The position numbers and the translations under genes were made by a program. 64,000 nucleotides of DNA, from NCBI GenBank assembly GCA_014802325.1, contig JAAVCK010000002.1, positions 1 through 64,000 of the forward strand, written 5' to 3'. This stretch comes from Bacteroides sp. (lineage in GTDB: Bacteria > Bacteroidota > Bacteroidia > Bacteroidales > Muribaculaceae). The notes beneath the pieces were generated by a model, which had not been told where the DNA came from, did no database searches, and saw only the letters and a program-made list of their open reading frames with translations. Of the stretch, positions 54,676 through 64,000 are shown in pieces; position 1 is the first letter of the stretch, and each line of letters begins with the position of its first letter.

Positions 54676-57600
54676 TTGACGCGATATAGTAGAAATAATA
54701 AGAGCATAGTATCTCATTTAGCGTACATTGCAGTCCTTGTGGCGGCAGTGTTCGTCATGTCTGTACCCGCGTCAGCGCAATTTGCCACTCCGGGCTTCAC
54801 GCCTCCTGCTCCGGCATGGCCTGTATCGCCGGCCACGCCGCTCGACAGCGTAATGCTCCCCTACCCCGTGCAACCCACCATACCGCAGGGCTATGAGGAC
54901 ATTATGGCCGAAGAATTTGCCGCCGACCTCGACAATCCGTCAAACATCACCACCACCGCTGAATATGATCCCGTGACGGGGATGTATATAGTCCATACCC
55001 GCCTGGGTGAGAACGATATAGTCACGCCGTTTTTCATCTCGGCCGACCGCTACAACGAGTTTCTTACCCGGCGCGACATGCAGGAATATTTCCGCATGCG
55101 CAACACCGAGGCCATTGAGAAAAAAGAAAAAGAGCCCTTCAATATCCTCGACATGAATTTCGCACTCGGCCCTCTCGAAAAAATTTTCGGTCCGGGTGGC
55201 GTTCAGCTCAAGACTCAGGGTTCTATCCAGATATCGACGGGCGTAAAATCCAATAAGACCGACAACCCCGCCCTATCGCTCACCAACCGCCGCAAGACAT
55301 ATTTTGACTTCGACCAGAAGATTCAGGCCACCGTGTCGGCAAGCGTAGGTGACCGACTGAAGTTTAACATGACCTACAATACCGACGCCACGTTTGACTT
55401 CGACTCCAAAAACCTCAAACTTGCCTATGAGGGCCACGAAGACGACATAGTGAAGAGCATCGAGGCCGGTAACGTGTCAATGACTACCGGATCGTCGCTG
55501 ATCCGTGGTAGCACGGCTTTGTTTGGTATCAAGGCAAAGCTCCAGTTCGGCAAGCTCACAGCCACGGCTCTCGTGTCGCAGCAAAATTCCGAGTCACGCT
55601 CGGTCAACACCAAAGGAGGCGTGCAGACCACAGATTTCTCCATCAATGTAGACAACTACGATCAAAACCGCCACTTCTTTCTGGCTCATTACTTCCGCGA
55701 TAATTATGACCGCTTCGCATCGAAGCTGCCATTCGTATCGTCGGGAGTGAAAATCACGCGCATTGAAGTGTGGGTGACTAACAAAAACAGCAATTTCAAC
55801 CAGTCGCGCAACCTCGTGGCGTTTGAGGACCTGGGCGAAAACACCCACCTCGCAAGCAATTACTGGCAACCCGACTTTTCCTCGCCCGTACCGTCCAACA
55901 GCTCAAACAATCTTCTTCAAGTCATAAAAACTTCATATCCCGAAGCCCGAAACATCAATGCCGTAACTCAGGCACTCGAACCGCTCTCGGCTTACGGTAT
56001 AGAAGGTGGCACGGACTTTGAAAAGGTCGAGAGCGCTCGTCAGCTCTCTTCGAGCGAATATACCCTTAACTCTACATTAGGCTACATATCCATCAAAGCG
56101 GCTCTTAATGCCGATGAGGTGCTGGCCGTGGCCTACGAATATACCTACAACGGACAGGTATATCAGGTGGGTGAATTTTCGAGCGACATATCGTCCACTG
56201 ACCAGTCGCTCTACCTCAAGATGCTTAAGTCGACCACCGTCGACACCCGCCAGCCCATGTGGGACCTGATGATGAAAAACGTCTACTCACTCGGCGCATA
56301 TCAGGTACAGAAATCCAACTTCCGCCTCAACATCAAGTATCTGAGCGACACCACCGGCACTGAAATCAACTACCTGCCCGTACCGGCCATAGCCAATCAG
56401 CCGCTCCTTCAGGTAATGAACCTTGACCGCATCGACTCCAACGAGGCATCCAACCCCGACGGCTTCTTCGACTTCATCGAAGGCTATACCATCATATCTT
56501 CTACGGGTAAGATTATATTCCCCGTTGTAGAACCGTTCGGTTCTCACCTCGCCTCAAAAATAGCCGACCCAGTGCTGGCAGAAAAATATGTATATCAGGA
56601 GCTTTATGACTCCACTCTCGTGGTGGCCCGCCAGTTTGCCGACAAAAACAAGTTTGTACTCAAAGGTAAATATCAGGCATCGGCCGGGTCGCAGATCCGT
56701 CTTAACGCCATGAACGTGCCCCGCGGCTCGGTAATAGTGATGGCCGGCGGAGTGCAGCTCGTGGAAAACAGCGACTATACCGTAGACTATGCTATGGGTA
56801 TTGTCACCATCACAAATCAGAGTATTATAGATTCGGGACAGAGTATCAGCGTAACCCTCGAAAACCAGTCGATGTATTCCACTCAGCGCAAGACCCTCCT
56901 TGGTCTTGACCTGCAATACCGCTTCAACAAAAATTTCACTGTTGGCGGTACGCTTCTCCACTTCTCGGAAAAAGCTCTTACCGAAAAAGTCAATATCGGC
57001 GACGAGGTTATCAACAATACCATGTGGGGACTCAACCTGTCGTACAACACCGACTTCATGTGGCTGACAAATCTCCTCAACAAAATTCCAACTGTCAATG
57101 CCACTCAGCCTTCCACCCTCAACGTTCAGGCCGAGTTCGCTCAACTCGTACCTCATACCCAGAAGACCGGTTCAAATAAAGGTTCATCTTATATCGACGA
57201 CTTCGAGTCCACTCAGATAGGTATAGACCTCCGCTCGCCCTACTCGTGGTTTCTGGCGTCGACCCCATACGATCCGTCGCCCGACGCACTGTTTCCCGAA
57301 GCAGCGTTGAGCGACAATGTGGATTACGGCAAAAACCGCGCACTGCTGTCGTGGTACTATATCGACCGCATGTTCACCGCCCGCAATTCATCGCTATGTC
57401 CGGGCTACATCAAGAGCGACTACAAGCAGCTCAACAACCCCTACGTGCGAGAAGTGACCTCGCGCGAAATTTTCCCAGGCCGACAGCTCACCTACGGCGA
57501 GTCAAATACCATTCAGACTCTCAACCTCTCTTTCTATCCCAACGAGCGCGGTCCTTACAACCTCGACGCCACCAATATTACCGACGAAGGCTATCTCAAC

Positions 57601-60600
57601 AATCCCGAGAAACGCTGGGGTGGTATCATGAGGAAAATGGATAACACCAACTTCGAGCAGTCAAACATCGAGTATCTGCAATTCTGGATGCTATCGCCGT
57701 TTCTTGACCCAGAGAACCCCAATCTCGAAGGTGGCGACCTGTACATCAACTTCGGCGAGATTTCGGAAGATATACTCAAAGACGGTCTGAAAAGCTACGA
57801 AAACGGTATCCCCGTCGACGGCGACGATCAATTTCTGCGCGAGACGGTTTGGGGACGCACTTCGTCGCAAAACTCGCTGACATATGCGTTTGACAACAAT
57901 TCGTCGTCCCGTCGTCTTCAGGACGTGGGTCTCGACGGTCTCCCCAACGAGATGGAGTATGATTTTTCTTCATATAAGGATTATCTCGACGGACTTCGCC
58001 GCCGACTGTCGCCCTCGGCCATAGAGCGCATGCAGGCCGATCCGTTCTCGGCCTTCAACGACCCCGCCGGCGACAACTACCATTTTTACCGTTCATATCA
58101 GTATGACGAGATGCGCGCTTCGATTCTCGAACGTTACAAGCGCTACAACGGTGTGGAAGGCAACTCGCTCTCTCCCGAAGATGCGCCCGACGCTTTGTAT
58201 CAGTCATCGCGAAGCACTCCTGACGTGGAAGACATCAATCAGGACAACACGCTCAACGAATATGAACGCTACTTCCAGTATCGCGTATCCATACGCCCGG
58301 AAGACCTTGAAGTAGGCCGCAACTATATTACCGACAAGCAAGTAAGCTATGTCACCGCTATCAATGAAGAGCCTCGCGAAGTGGTGTGGTATCAGTTCAA
58401 GATACCCTTGTCGAGCTACGAGAAAGTAGTCGGTAATATCAACGACTTCTCTACCATCCGCTTCGCCCGAATGTTTATGACCGGATTTAAGAATACCACT
58501 CACCTCCGATTTGCTACGCTCGAACTGGTGCGCGGCGAGTGGCGGTCATACGACTTCAATCTCAACAACCGCTCCGATGCTCCGGCCGAAGGCGAACTCG
58601 ACATTTCGGTAGTAAATATTGAGGAAAACGCAGACCGCGAGCCGGTCAATTACGTGCTCCCTCCCGGTGTGACACGTATATCCGACCCCGGTCAAAGCCA
58701 GATAGTGCAGCTTAACGAGCAGTCTATTTCTATGAAAGTCACCGGTCTGCGTGCCGGCGACGGTCGAGGTGTCTACAAAAACACCCAGCTCGACCTCCGC
58801 AACTACAAGCGTCTTCAGATGTGGGTGCATGCTGAAAAACTCATCGACGACGCCACGTCGCTAAAGTCAGGCGAACTGTCGGTGTTCATCCGCCTCGGAT
58901 CCGACGTCAAGAGCAACTACTACGAATATGAAGTACCTCTCGAACTCACCCCTCCAGGCCACTATACCGACGACTCTCAGGATCGCTACAAAGTATGGCC
59001 CCGCAGCAACTTCCTCGACCTTGACCTACAGTCGCTCGTAAGCCTCAAGCGCGAGCGTAATCAGGCCAAGAGCGAAAACCGTCCCGGCGTGGGTTATGCT
59101 ACTCTGTTTACCGGACGCGACCCTGAAAACGAGCGTAACCGCATGGCCGTGATAGGTAATCCCTCACTCAGCGACATACGTGTTATGCTCGTGGGTATAC
59201 GCAACAACTCATCTACCACAAAAGACGGTATAGTGTGGCTCAACGAACTTAAGGTCACCGACTTCAACAGCGAAGGCGGATGGGCGGCTAAAGCCAACGT
59301 AAATGTCGGTGTCAGCGACGTGGCTACTCTCAACGTAGGCGCGCATGTGGAGACGGCCGGCTTCGGTGGTGTAGACCAATCGCTCAATCAGCGCCGCCTC
59401 GACGACTACGAGCAATACAACTTTGCAGTTCAGGTCGACGCCGGACGATTCCTGCCCGCGGCGGCCAAACTTCGTGCGCCGATTTTCTACTCCGTATCGA
59501 AGGAGACCACATCTCCCAAATATAACCCTCTCGACCAGGACGTGCTGCTGAAGGATGCTCTCGATGCCGCTACCACTCGTCAGGAAAAAGACTCTATAAA
59601 GAATTACGCCGTAGAGCGCTCTACCGTAGAAAGCTTCTCTATCTCGGGTCTTAATTTCGACGTGAGATCAAAGAATCCAATGCCCTGGGATCCTGCCAAC
59701 TTTACTTTCAACTTCTCATTCAACAAGCAGTCGAAAAACGATCCTACCACCGAATACGAGAATACCAACGACTACCGCGGATCGCTCCAGTATTCCTACT
59801 CTCCGTTTATAAAAGGTTGGAAACCGTTTGCCGGCATAAAGAGCAAGTCGAAACACCTGAAGTTCTTCAAGGACTGGGAGCTTAACTGGCTGCCCAACTC
59901 GTTCACGTTCCTTACCACCATGTCGCGCTACTACTACGAGATGCAGACCCGCTCGGAGACCGACGTCGACTTCCAGCTTCCGGTATCGGTGAGCAAAAAT
60001 TTCCTCTGGGACCGTCAGCTCGCCATCAACTGGAATCTTACTAAGTCGCTTGCATTTACGTTCAACTCCAATACGTCGGCCCGCATCGAGGAGACTGTCG
60101 GAGCAGTCAACCGTAAACTGTTCCCCGACAAATACCGCGAGTGGAAAGACACCGTATGGCAGTCAATCCTCTCTATGGGTACACCCTGGAGCTACAATCA
60201 GACTTTCACCGGGTCATATAAAGCACCTTTCTCCAAAATCCCGGTACTCGACTGGCTCAATGCGTCGGTGAGCTACAACGCCACTTACCGTTGGGATCGC
60301 GGCGCTGAGGTCGACGGCATATCGCTCGGCAATACCGTAGCGTCGCAGGCTGCATGGAATGCCGACGGCCGCATCAACTTCGAGACCATTTATAATAAGT
60401 GGACATTCACCAAGGAAGTCAACAAGCGCTTCGGCTCGCGACGCGCAGCCGTGGGTGCCAAGAAGCCCAAGAAGTTTGAGCGCTCATTTGCCCTTCTGCC
60501 CGACACATCTCTCACCATCAAGCATAATCTCCGCACGCGCAAGGTCAAGGTGAAAGCCGTGACGAGCGATGGCAAACCGTTTGCTGTAAAGACGGAAGTA

Positions 60601-62124
60601 GTTGACCCCAACACCATAGCCGTGCTCAACCGTGGCACCACAATGTTGAAGTTTACCATCGAGGAAAATCTCAAGGATGAAAAAGGCTTCTGGCGAAACG
60701 CAGCCGAATATGCCATGAGATTTGTAATGAGTCCGCGCACAGCCGCCCTGCGCTTCCGCGACACACGTTCGCTTTCGCTGCCTCTATTCCGCCCCGACAT
60801 AGGTAATATTTTCGGCCAGACTACAAGCTATGGGCCCATGTCGCCGGGTCTCGACTTTGCCTTCGGTTTCTTCGGGTCTGACTATGTGGAGCGCGCCAAA
60901 GAGCGCGGATGGCTCATAACCGACGACGGACAGACATCGCCCGCCGTATGGTCGCGTGCGCGCGAACTTAATATTGAGCTTACGCTTGAGCCGGTGCGCG
61001 GTCTGAAAATCCAGCTTACCACCAACCGCACCGACAATCGCAACGAGCAGATGCAGTTTATGTACGACAATGTCGCGCCTACTCTCTCAGGCTCGTTTAC
61101 CAAGACCCACATAGCCATAGCCACGGCACTCGGATCGTCGAGCGCCGGCAACGGTTACTACTCCAAGGCATTCAGCAATTTCCTCGACTATATTCCCGTG
61201 ATAGCTGACCGCGTGGAGCAGCAGTATCATGGATTGAACTATCCCACAAGCGGCTTCATGAACGGAAGCGCACACGCCGGTAATCCATATAATCCCGAGC
61301 TCGGCACAGTAAGCGCCACAAGCTCCGACGTACTTATCCCGGCATTCCTCGCCGCATATTCCGGCACGAGTCCCGGCAAGCAGTATCTTTCGCCGTTCCC
61401 CTCGTTTGCTCATGCGCTGCCTAACTGGAGAGTGACCTACGACGGACTTATTCAGCTCGGCAACCTATCCAACATATTCAAATCATTTACACTCAGCCAC
61501 GCTTACCAGTGTACTTACTCCGTAGGGTCATACTCATCGTATCTCAACTGGATATCGGCCGACGGCAGCAATCTCGGTTTCACACTCGACGAGCTTACGG
61601 GCAATCCTATCCCCTCGTCGCCCTACAATATCTCGTCGGTAGCCATTACCGAAAAATTCGCGCCTCTTATCGGCGTGGCCGTGACTCTTAAAAACGAGCT
61701 TACCGTGTCGGCCGAATATCGCGACAGCCGCACGCTCACACTCAACACTTCGGCCGGACAAGTAGTGGAGGCCACTACGCGCGGACTGACGATAGGGGCC
61801 GGATACAAAATCGTGGGATTCAATACTTTCCTCAAGATGAAGGGATCGGGCGTAGGCGTAAGCAATGACCTCACGCTCAACGCCGACTTCTCGCTCCAGC
61901 AGACTCAGGCTCTGATACGCCGCATAGAGTCAAACTACTCGCAACCCACATCCGGCACGCGCACTATGAACATGAACATCTCGGCCAACTACGTCATGTC
62001 GCGCCGAATCACTATGGGTATGTTCTTCGATCATCAGGTCAATACGCCTATCGTGTCGACCTCATCCTACCCCACCACCAATACATCATTCGGTATCACA
62101 CTCAACCTCTCCCTCGCCCGATAA
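54676..62124 (+). CDS. sprA: SprA: outer-membrane translocon protein of the type 9 secretion system
   Basis: SprA is the giant outer-membrane barrel through which type 9 cargo leaves the cell. The 2482-residue size is within the family range. It has an N-terminal signal peptide (residues about 12-35, ending ASA-Q), the NILDMNFALGPLEKIFGPGGVQLKTQGS region, repeated beta-rich segments and the C-terminal barrel ending ITLNLSLAR. No ATG lies near the start; a TTG at 54676 gives the best signal peptide, 5 nt after the ruvA stop. The ruvA-sprA pairing is common in Bacteroidota. No other core type 9 genes (porK-N, sov partners, porU) occur in the window. Confidence 0.95.
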   Translation: MTRYSRNNKSIVSHLAYIAVLVAAVFVMSVPASAQFATPGFTPPAPAWPVSPATPLDSVMLPYPVQPTIPQGYEDIMAEEFAADLDNPSNITTTAEYDPVTGMYIVHTRLGENDIVTPFFISADRYNEFLTRRDMQEYFRMRNTEAIEKKEKEPFNILDMNFALGPLEKIFGPGGVQLKTQGSIQISTGVKSNKTDNPALSLTNRRKTYFDFDQKIQATVSASVGDRLKFNMTYNTDATFDFDSKNLKLAYEGHEDDIVKSIEAGNVSMTTGSSLIRGSTALFGIKAKLQFGKLTATALVSQQNSESRSVNTKGGVQTTDFSINVDNYDQNRHFFLAHYFRDNYDRFASKLPFVSSGVKITRIEVWVTNKNSNFNQSRNLVAFEDLGENTHLASNYWQPDFSSPVPSNSSNNLLQVIKTSYPEARNINAVTQALEPLSAYGIEGGTDFEKVESARQLSSSEYTLNSTLGYISIKAALNADEVLAVAYEYTYNGQVYQVGEFSSDISSTDQSLYLKMLKSTTVDTRQPMWDLMMKNVYSLGAYQVQKSNFRLNIKYLSDTTGTEINYLPVPAIANQPLLQVMNLDRIDSNEASNPDGFFDFIEGYTIISSTGKIIFPVVEPFGSHLASKIADPVLAEKYVYQELYDSTLVVARQFADKNKFVLKGKYQASAGSQIRLNAMNVPRGSVIVMAGGVQLVENSDYTVDYAMGIVTITNQSIIDSGQSISVTLENQSMYSTQRKTLLGLDLQYRFNKNFTVGGTLLHFSEKALTEKVNIGDEVINNTMWGLNLSYNTDFMWLTNLLNKIPTVNATQPSTLNVQAEFAQLVPHTQKTGSNKGSSYIDDFESTQIGIDLRSPYSWFLASTPYDPSPDALFPEAALSDNVDYGKNRALLSWYYIDRMFTARNSSLCPGYIKSDYKQLNNPYVREVTSREIFPGRQLTYGESNTIQTLNLSFYPNERGPYNLDATNITDEGYLNNPEKRWGGIMRKMDNTNFEQSNIEYLQFWMLSPFLDPENPNLEGGDLYINFGEISEDILKDGLKSYENGIPVDGDDQFLRETVWGRTSSQNSLTYAFDNNSSSRRLQDVGLDGLPNEMEYDFSSYKDYLDGLRRRLSPSAIERMQADPFSAFNDPAGDNYHFYRSYQYDEMRASILERYKRYNGVEGNSLSPEDAPDALYQSSRSTPDVEDINQDNTLNEYERYFQYRVSIRPEDLEVGRNYITDKQVSYVTAINEEPREVVWYQFKIPLSSYEKVVGNINDFSTIRFARMFMTGFKNTTHLRFATLELVRGEWRSYDFNLNNRSDAPAEGELDISVVNIEENADREPVNYVLPPGVTRISDPGQSQIVQLNEQSISMKVTGLRAGDGRGVYKNTQLDLRNYKRLQMWVHAEKLIDDATSLKSGELSVFIRLGSDVKSNYYEYEVPLELTPPGHYTDDSQDRYKVWPRSNFLDLDLQSLVSLKRERNQAKSENRPGVGYATLFTGRDPENERNRMAVIGNPSLSDIRVMLVGIRNNSSTTKDGIVWLNELKVTDFNSEGGWAAKANVNVGVSDVATLNVGAHVETAGFGGVDQSLNQRRLDDYEQYNFAVQVDAGRFLPAAAKLRAPIFYSVSKETTSPKYNPLDQDVLLKDALDAATTRQEKDSIKNYAVERSTVESFSISGLNFDVRSKNPMPWDPANFTFNFSFNKQSKNDPTTEYENTNDYRGSLQYSYSPFIKGWKPFAGIKSKSKHLKFFKDWELNWLPNSFTFLTTMSRYYYEMQTRSETDVDFQLPVSVSKNFLWDRQLAINWNLTKSLAFTFNSNTSARIEETVGAVNRKLFPDKYREWKDTVWQSILSMGTPWSYNQTFTGSYKAPFSKIPVLDWLNASVSYNATYRWDRGAEVDGISLGNTVASQAAWNADGRINFETIYNKWTFTKEVNKRFGSRRAAVGAKKPKKFERSFALLPDTSLTIKHNLRTRKVKVKAVTSDGKPFAVKTEVVDPNTIAVLNRGTTMLKFTIEENLKDEKGFWRNAAEYAMRFVMSPRTAALRFRDTRSLSLPLFRPDIGNIFGQTTSYGPMSPGLDFAFGFFGSDYVERAKERGWLITDDGQTSPAVWSRARELNIELTLEPVRGLKIQLTTNRTDNRNEQMQFMYDNVAPTLSGSFTKTHIAIATALGSSSAGNGYYSKAFSNFLDYIPVIADRVEQQYHGLNYPTSGFMNGSAHAGNPYNPELGTVSATSSDVLIPAFLAAYSGTSPGKQYLSPFPSFAHALPNWRVTYDGLIQLGNLSNIFKSFTLSHAYQCTYSVGSYSSYLNWISADGSNLGFTLDELTGNPIPSSPYNISSVAITEKFAPLIGVAVTLKNELTVSAEYRDSRTLTLNTSAGQVVEATTRGLTIGAGYKIVGFNTFLKMKGSGVGVSNDLTLNADFSLQQTQALIRRIESNYSQPTSGTRTMNMNISANYVMSRRITMGMFFDHQVNTPIVSTSSYPTTNTSFGITLNLSLAR

Positions 62125-62139
62125 TCACCTTTCACATCC

Positions 62140-63342
62140 ATGAACCGCATCATCAATCACATCACTGACGACGACCTCTACAAGTTTACCATGGGGTGTG
62201 CCGTCATCGACAATTACCCCCGTGCGCAGGTAAAATACGAGTTTACCGACCGCTCCGATCGTGTGTATCCGGCCGGATTCGCCGACGAGCTCCGCCGCCA
62301 GATCGACGAACTTTCGTCGCTGTCACTCACCGACGACGAGCACGACTTCTTCCGCCGCCGCTGTCCCTATATCCCGGACTGGTATCTCACATACCTCAAA
62401 GGCTTCCGCTATGACAGTCATCGCGTGAAAGTGGAGCAGGACTGCGACGGACATCTCCACATCCATATCGAAGGCCCCTGGAGCGAAACCATCCTTCTTG
62501 AAGTCAAGATTCTTGCCATTGTATCGGAGCTATATTTCATCATGACCGGCGAGCGCCGGAAGATGGACCTGGCCGATTTCACCCGCCGCAGCTATGACAA
62601 AGGTCAGCGACTTATCGAGGCCGGATGCTATTTCAGCGACTTCGGCACACGTCGCCGAGCTTCGTTTGAAGCTCAGGATCTCCTCGTAGCCACTATGAAA
62701 GAAGTGGCGTCGGCCGTAGGCGGACCGGGACATTTCACCGGAACGAGCAATGTATATCTGGCCATGAAATATGACCTCACTCCCATCGGCACTATGGCTC
62801 ATGAACTGGTATGCGCCATAGCAGCCATGTTTGGTCCGCAGATGGCCAACCATCTTGCCATGCAGGCCTGGTCGACCACCTTCCGCGGTGCACTGGGCAC
62901 ATTTCTCTACGACACCTACGGCTGGAACATATTCAGCATGAATTTCTCGGAAGATTATGCCAATATGTTCAAGGGGCTGCGAGTTGACAGCGGAGACAAT
63001 CTTGAGCAGCTTGACCTCATCACGGCCAAATACCGCTCACTTGGTATAGATCCGTCGACAAAGCAGGTGGTGTTCAGCAACGCGCTCGATGTCGACCGTG
63101 CCATTGAGATTCAGAAGCATGCCTCGTCGCGATGCATCCCGTCGTTCGGCATCGGCACCCACTTTACATGCGACTTCCCTGACGTGAAACCTCTAAATAT
63201 CGTGATCAAGCTCCTCGCGGCAAAAATCACCGAGAAATGGGATTTTTACAACGATACCTGCAAACTCAGCGAGGATCACGGTAAATACACGGGCGATCCC
63301 GACGTAGTGAAACGATTCCGCGAAATACTTCATTTGGACTGA
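62140..63342 (+). CDS. pncB: Nicotinate phosphoribosyltransferase
   Basis: PncB joins nicotinate to PRPP, giving nicotinate mononucleotide in NAD salvage. The 400-residue protein has the family start DDDLYKFTMGCAVI and VKYEFTDRS, the SDFGTRRRASFEAQDLL motif, FTGTSNVYLAMKYDLTPIGTMAHE and RVDSGDNLEQLD. It is 16 nt after sprA and has no promoter of its own visible, so it may be read from the ruvA promoter. It completes the route begun by the nicotinamidase at 3515. Confidence 0.95.
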   Translation: MNRIINHITDDDLYKFTMGCAVIDNYPRAQVKYEFTDRSDRVYPAGFADELRRQIDELSSLSLTDDEHDFFRRRCPYIPDWYLTYLKGFRYDSHRVKVEQDCDGHLHIHIEGPWSETILLEVKILAIVSELYFIMTGERRKMDLADFTRRSYDKGQRLIEAGCYFSDFGTRRRASFEAQDLLVATMKEVASAVGGPGHFTGTSNVYLAMKYDLTPIGTMAHELVCAIAAMFGPQMANHLAMQAWSTTFRGALGTFLYDTYGWNIFSMNFSEDYANMFKGLRVDSGDNLEQLDLITAKYRSLGIDPSTKQVVFSNALDVDRAIEIQKHASSRCIPSFGIGTHFTCDFPDVKPLNIVIKLLAAKITEKWDFYNDTCKLSEDHGKYTGDPDVVKRFREILHLD

Positions 63343-63345
63343 TTT

Positions 63346-64000
63346 ATGAAGAGATACATTCTAACGGCGATGGTAGTCCTGTCGATGGCTGCCACTGCCC
63401 GGACTGTGCCGGCCCCTGTAAAGGACATCAACGGCGTTATCGACAACACCCCTGACAGTATAGCCAAAGCATTGACATCCCGTCCGGTGGCCGGCTCCAC
63501 CCGTCACGGCGACAATCCGGTATTGTTTCTCGTAGGCAACTCCACCATGCGCACCGGCACTCTCGGCAACGGCAACAACGGTCAGTGGGGATGGGGATAT
63601 TTCATGCACGAGTATTTTGACCCGCAACGCATTTCGGTGGAAAACCATGCTCTCGGCGGCATGAGCACACGCACTTTCTACAACCGCCTGTGGCCCGACG
63701 TGCTCAAAGGAGTAAAGAAAGGTGACTATGTGATCATCGAACTCGGCCATAACGACAATGGACCCTACGACAGCGGACGCGCGCGTGCCACCATTCCGGG
63801 CACCGGTAAGGACTCGCTTGAAGTCACCATAGCCGAAACCGGCGAAAAAGAGACCGTATACAGCTACGGCGAATATCTCCGTCGCTATGTGGAGCAGGTG
63901 AAAGAGCGCGGCGCTCACCCCATCCTGTTTTCTCTTACCCCGCGCCTGGCCTACGACGACCGCGATAGCACACGGGTGACTCGCGTAGACTCCACTTACG
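63346..64000 (+). CDS. Rhamnogalacturonan acetylesterase, CE12-like (partial, cut by the window end)
   Basis: The frame starts at the ATG 3 nt after the pncB stop and is still open at the edge (218 codons). A signal peptide (about 18 residues) precedes an SGNH hydrolase domain. Block I is GNSTM (GDSxx-type nucleophile serine) near residue 65; the block III asparagine lies in ELGHNDNGPY. The remaining catalytic His/Asp lie beyond the window. CE12 removes acetyl groups from rhamnogalacturonan, which fits the PL4 and PL11 enzymes in the same region. Confidence 0.85.
   Translation, partial: MKRYILTAMVVLSMAATARTVPAPVKDINGVIDNTPDSIAKALTSRPVAGSTRHGDNPVLFLVGNSTMRTGTLGNGNNGQWGWGYFMHEYFDPQRISVENHALGGMSTRTFYNRLWPDVLKGVKKGDYVIIELGHNDNGPYDSGRARATIPGTGKDSLEVTIAETGEKETVYSYGEYLRRYVEQVKERGAHPILFSLTPRLAYDDRDSTRVTRVDSTY

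Overview
The window reads as chromosome of a Bacteroidota member, most likely order Bacteroidales and possibly the Muribaculaceae; the family is inference. The basis is (i) repeated promoters of the Bacteroidota type, a TTTG-like -33 box 19-20 nt before TAnnTTTG; (ii) SprA of the type 9 secretion system, the TamL/TamB pair, TlpA lipoproteins with a DUF4369-like N-terminus and a Wzi-like porin; (iii) many secreted glycan-degrading enzymes; (iv) almost no recognisable Shine-Dalgarno sequences. No phage, insertion sequence, CRISPR array or rRNA was found. One tRNA (Leu, anticodon TAA) and one strong small-RNA candidate are present.

Layout. 0-0.4 kb: a minus-strand small RNA with its own promoter and terminator. 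0.4-4.1 kb: a proline operon, proC-proB-proA, with a nicotinamidase gene at its end. 4.1-5.8 kb: a secreted starch-binding protein. 5.8-15.4 kb: a pectin (rhamnogalacturonan/homogalacturonan) block on both strands: CE1-like esterase, PL11 lyase, GH3 glycosidase, tRNA-Leu, CE8 pectinesterase, CE7-like esterase. 15.5-23.7 kb: TPR protein, stand-alone PD-(D/E)XK nuclease, WG-repeat protein, M16 protease coupled to a PL4 rhamnogalacturonan lyase. 23.8-26.5 kb: amylomaltase. 26.6-33.7 kb: a DUF2400 protein, then a minus-strand series of thioredoxin lipoprotein, beta-barrel protein, prmA, a holin-like/YtxH envelope cluster, a degenerate protein kinase and a secreted histidine phosphatase. 33.7-40.1 kb: one tight plus-strand operon with a Wzi-like protein, a lipoprotein, LegB-like dehydratase, ATP-grasp enzyme, NeuB/LegI-like synthase and rpoN. 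40.1-47.2 kb: tamB-tamL. 47.3-49.4 kb: serC-serA. 49.8-54.0 kb: LRR protein, small membrane protein, ddl, large membrane protein. 54.0-64.0 kb: ruvA-sprA-pncB and the start of a CE12-like rhamnogalacturonan acetylesterase cut by the window edge.

How the genes fit together. The pectin enzymes (PL11, PL4, GH3, CE8, CE7-like, CE1-like, CE12-like) can be read as a toolkit for rhamnogalacturonan I backbones and esterified homogalacturonan, scattered over at least five transcription units with no SusC/SusD pair or local regulator in the window. SprA at 54.7 kb and sorting-domain-like tails on three secreted proteins suggest that some of this arsenal leaves the cell by type 9 secretion. The starch-binding protein and amylomaltase point to alpha-glucan use. 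Nicotinamidase (3.5 kb) and nicotinate phosphoribosyltransferase (62.1 kb) form two consecutive steps of NAD salvage.

The least conventional items are the terminated small RNA at 76-222, the degenerate kinase behind the phosphatase gene, the LegB/ATP-grasp/NeuB trio translationally chained to rpoN, a PGDH lacking the usual catalytic His and Glu, and a perfect mirror-image divergent promoter in front of ruvA.
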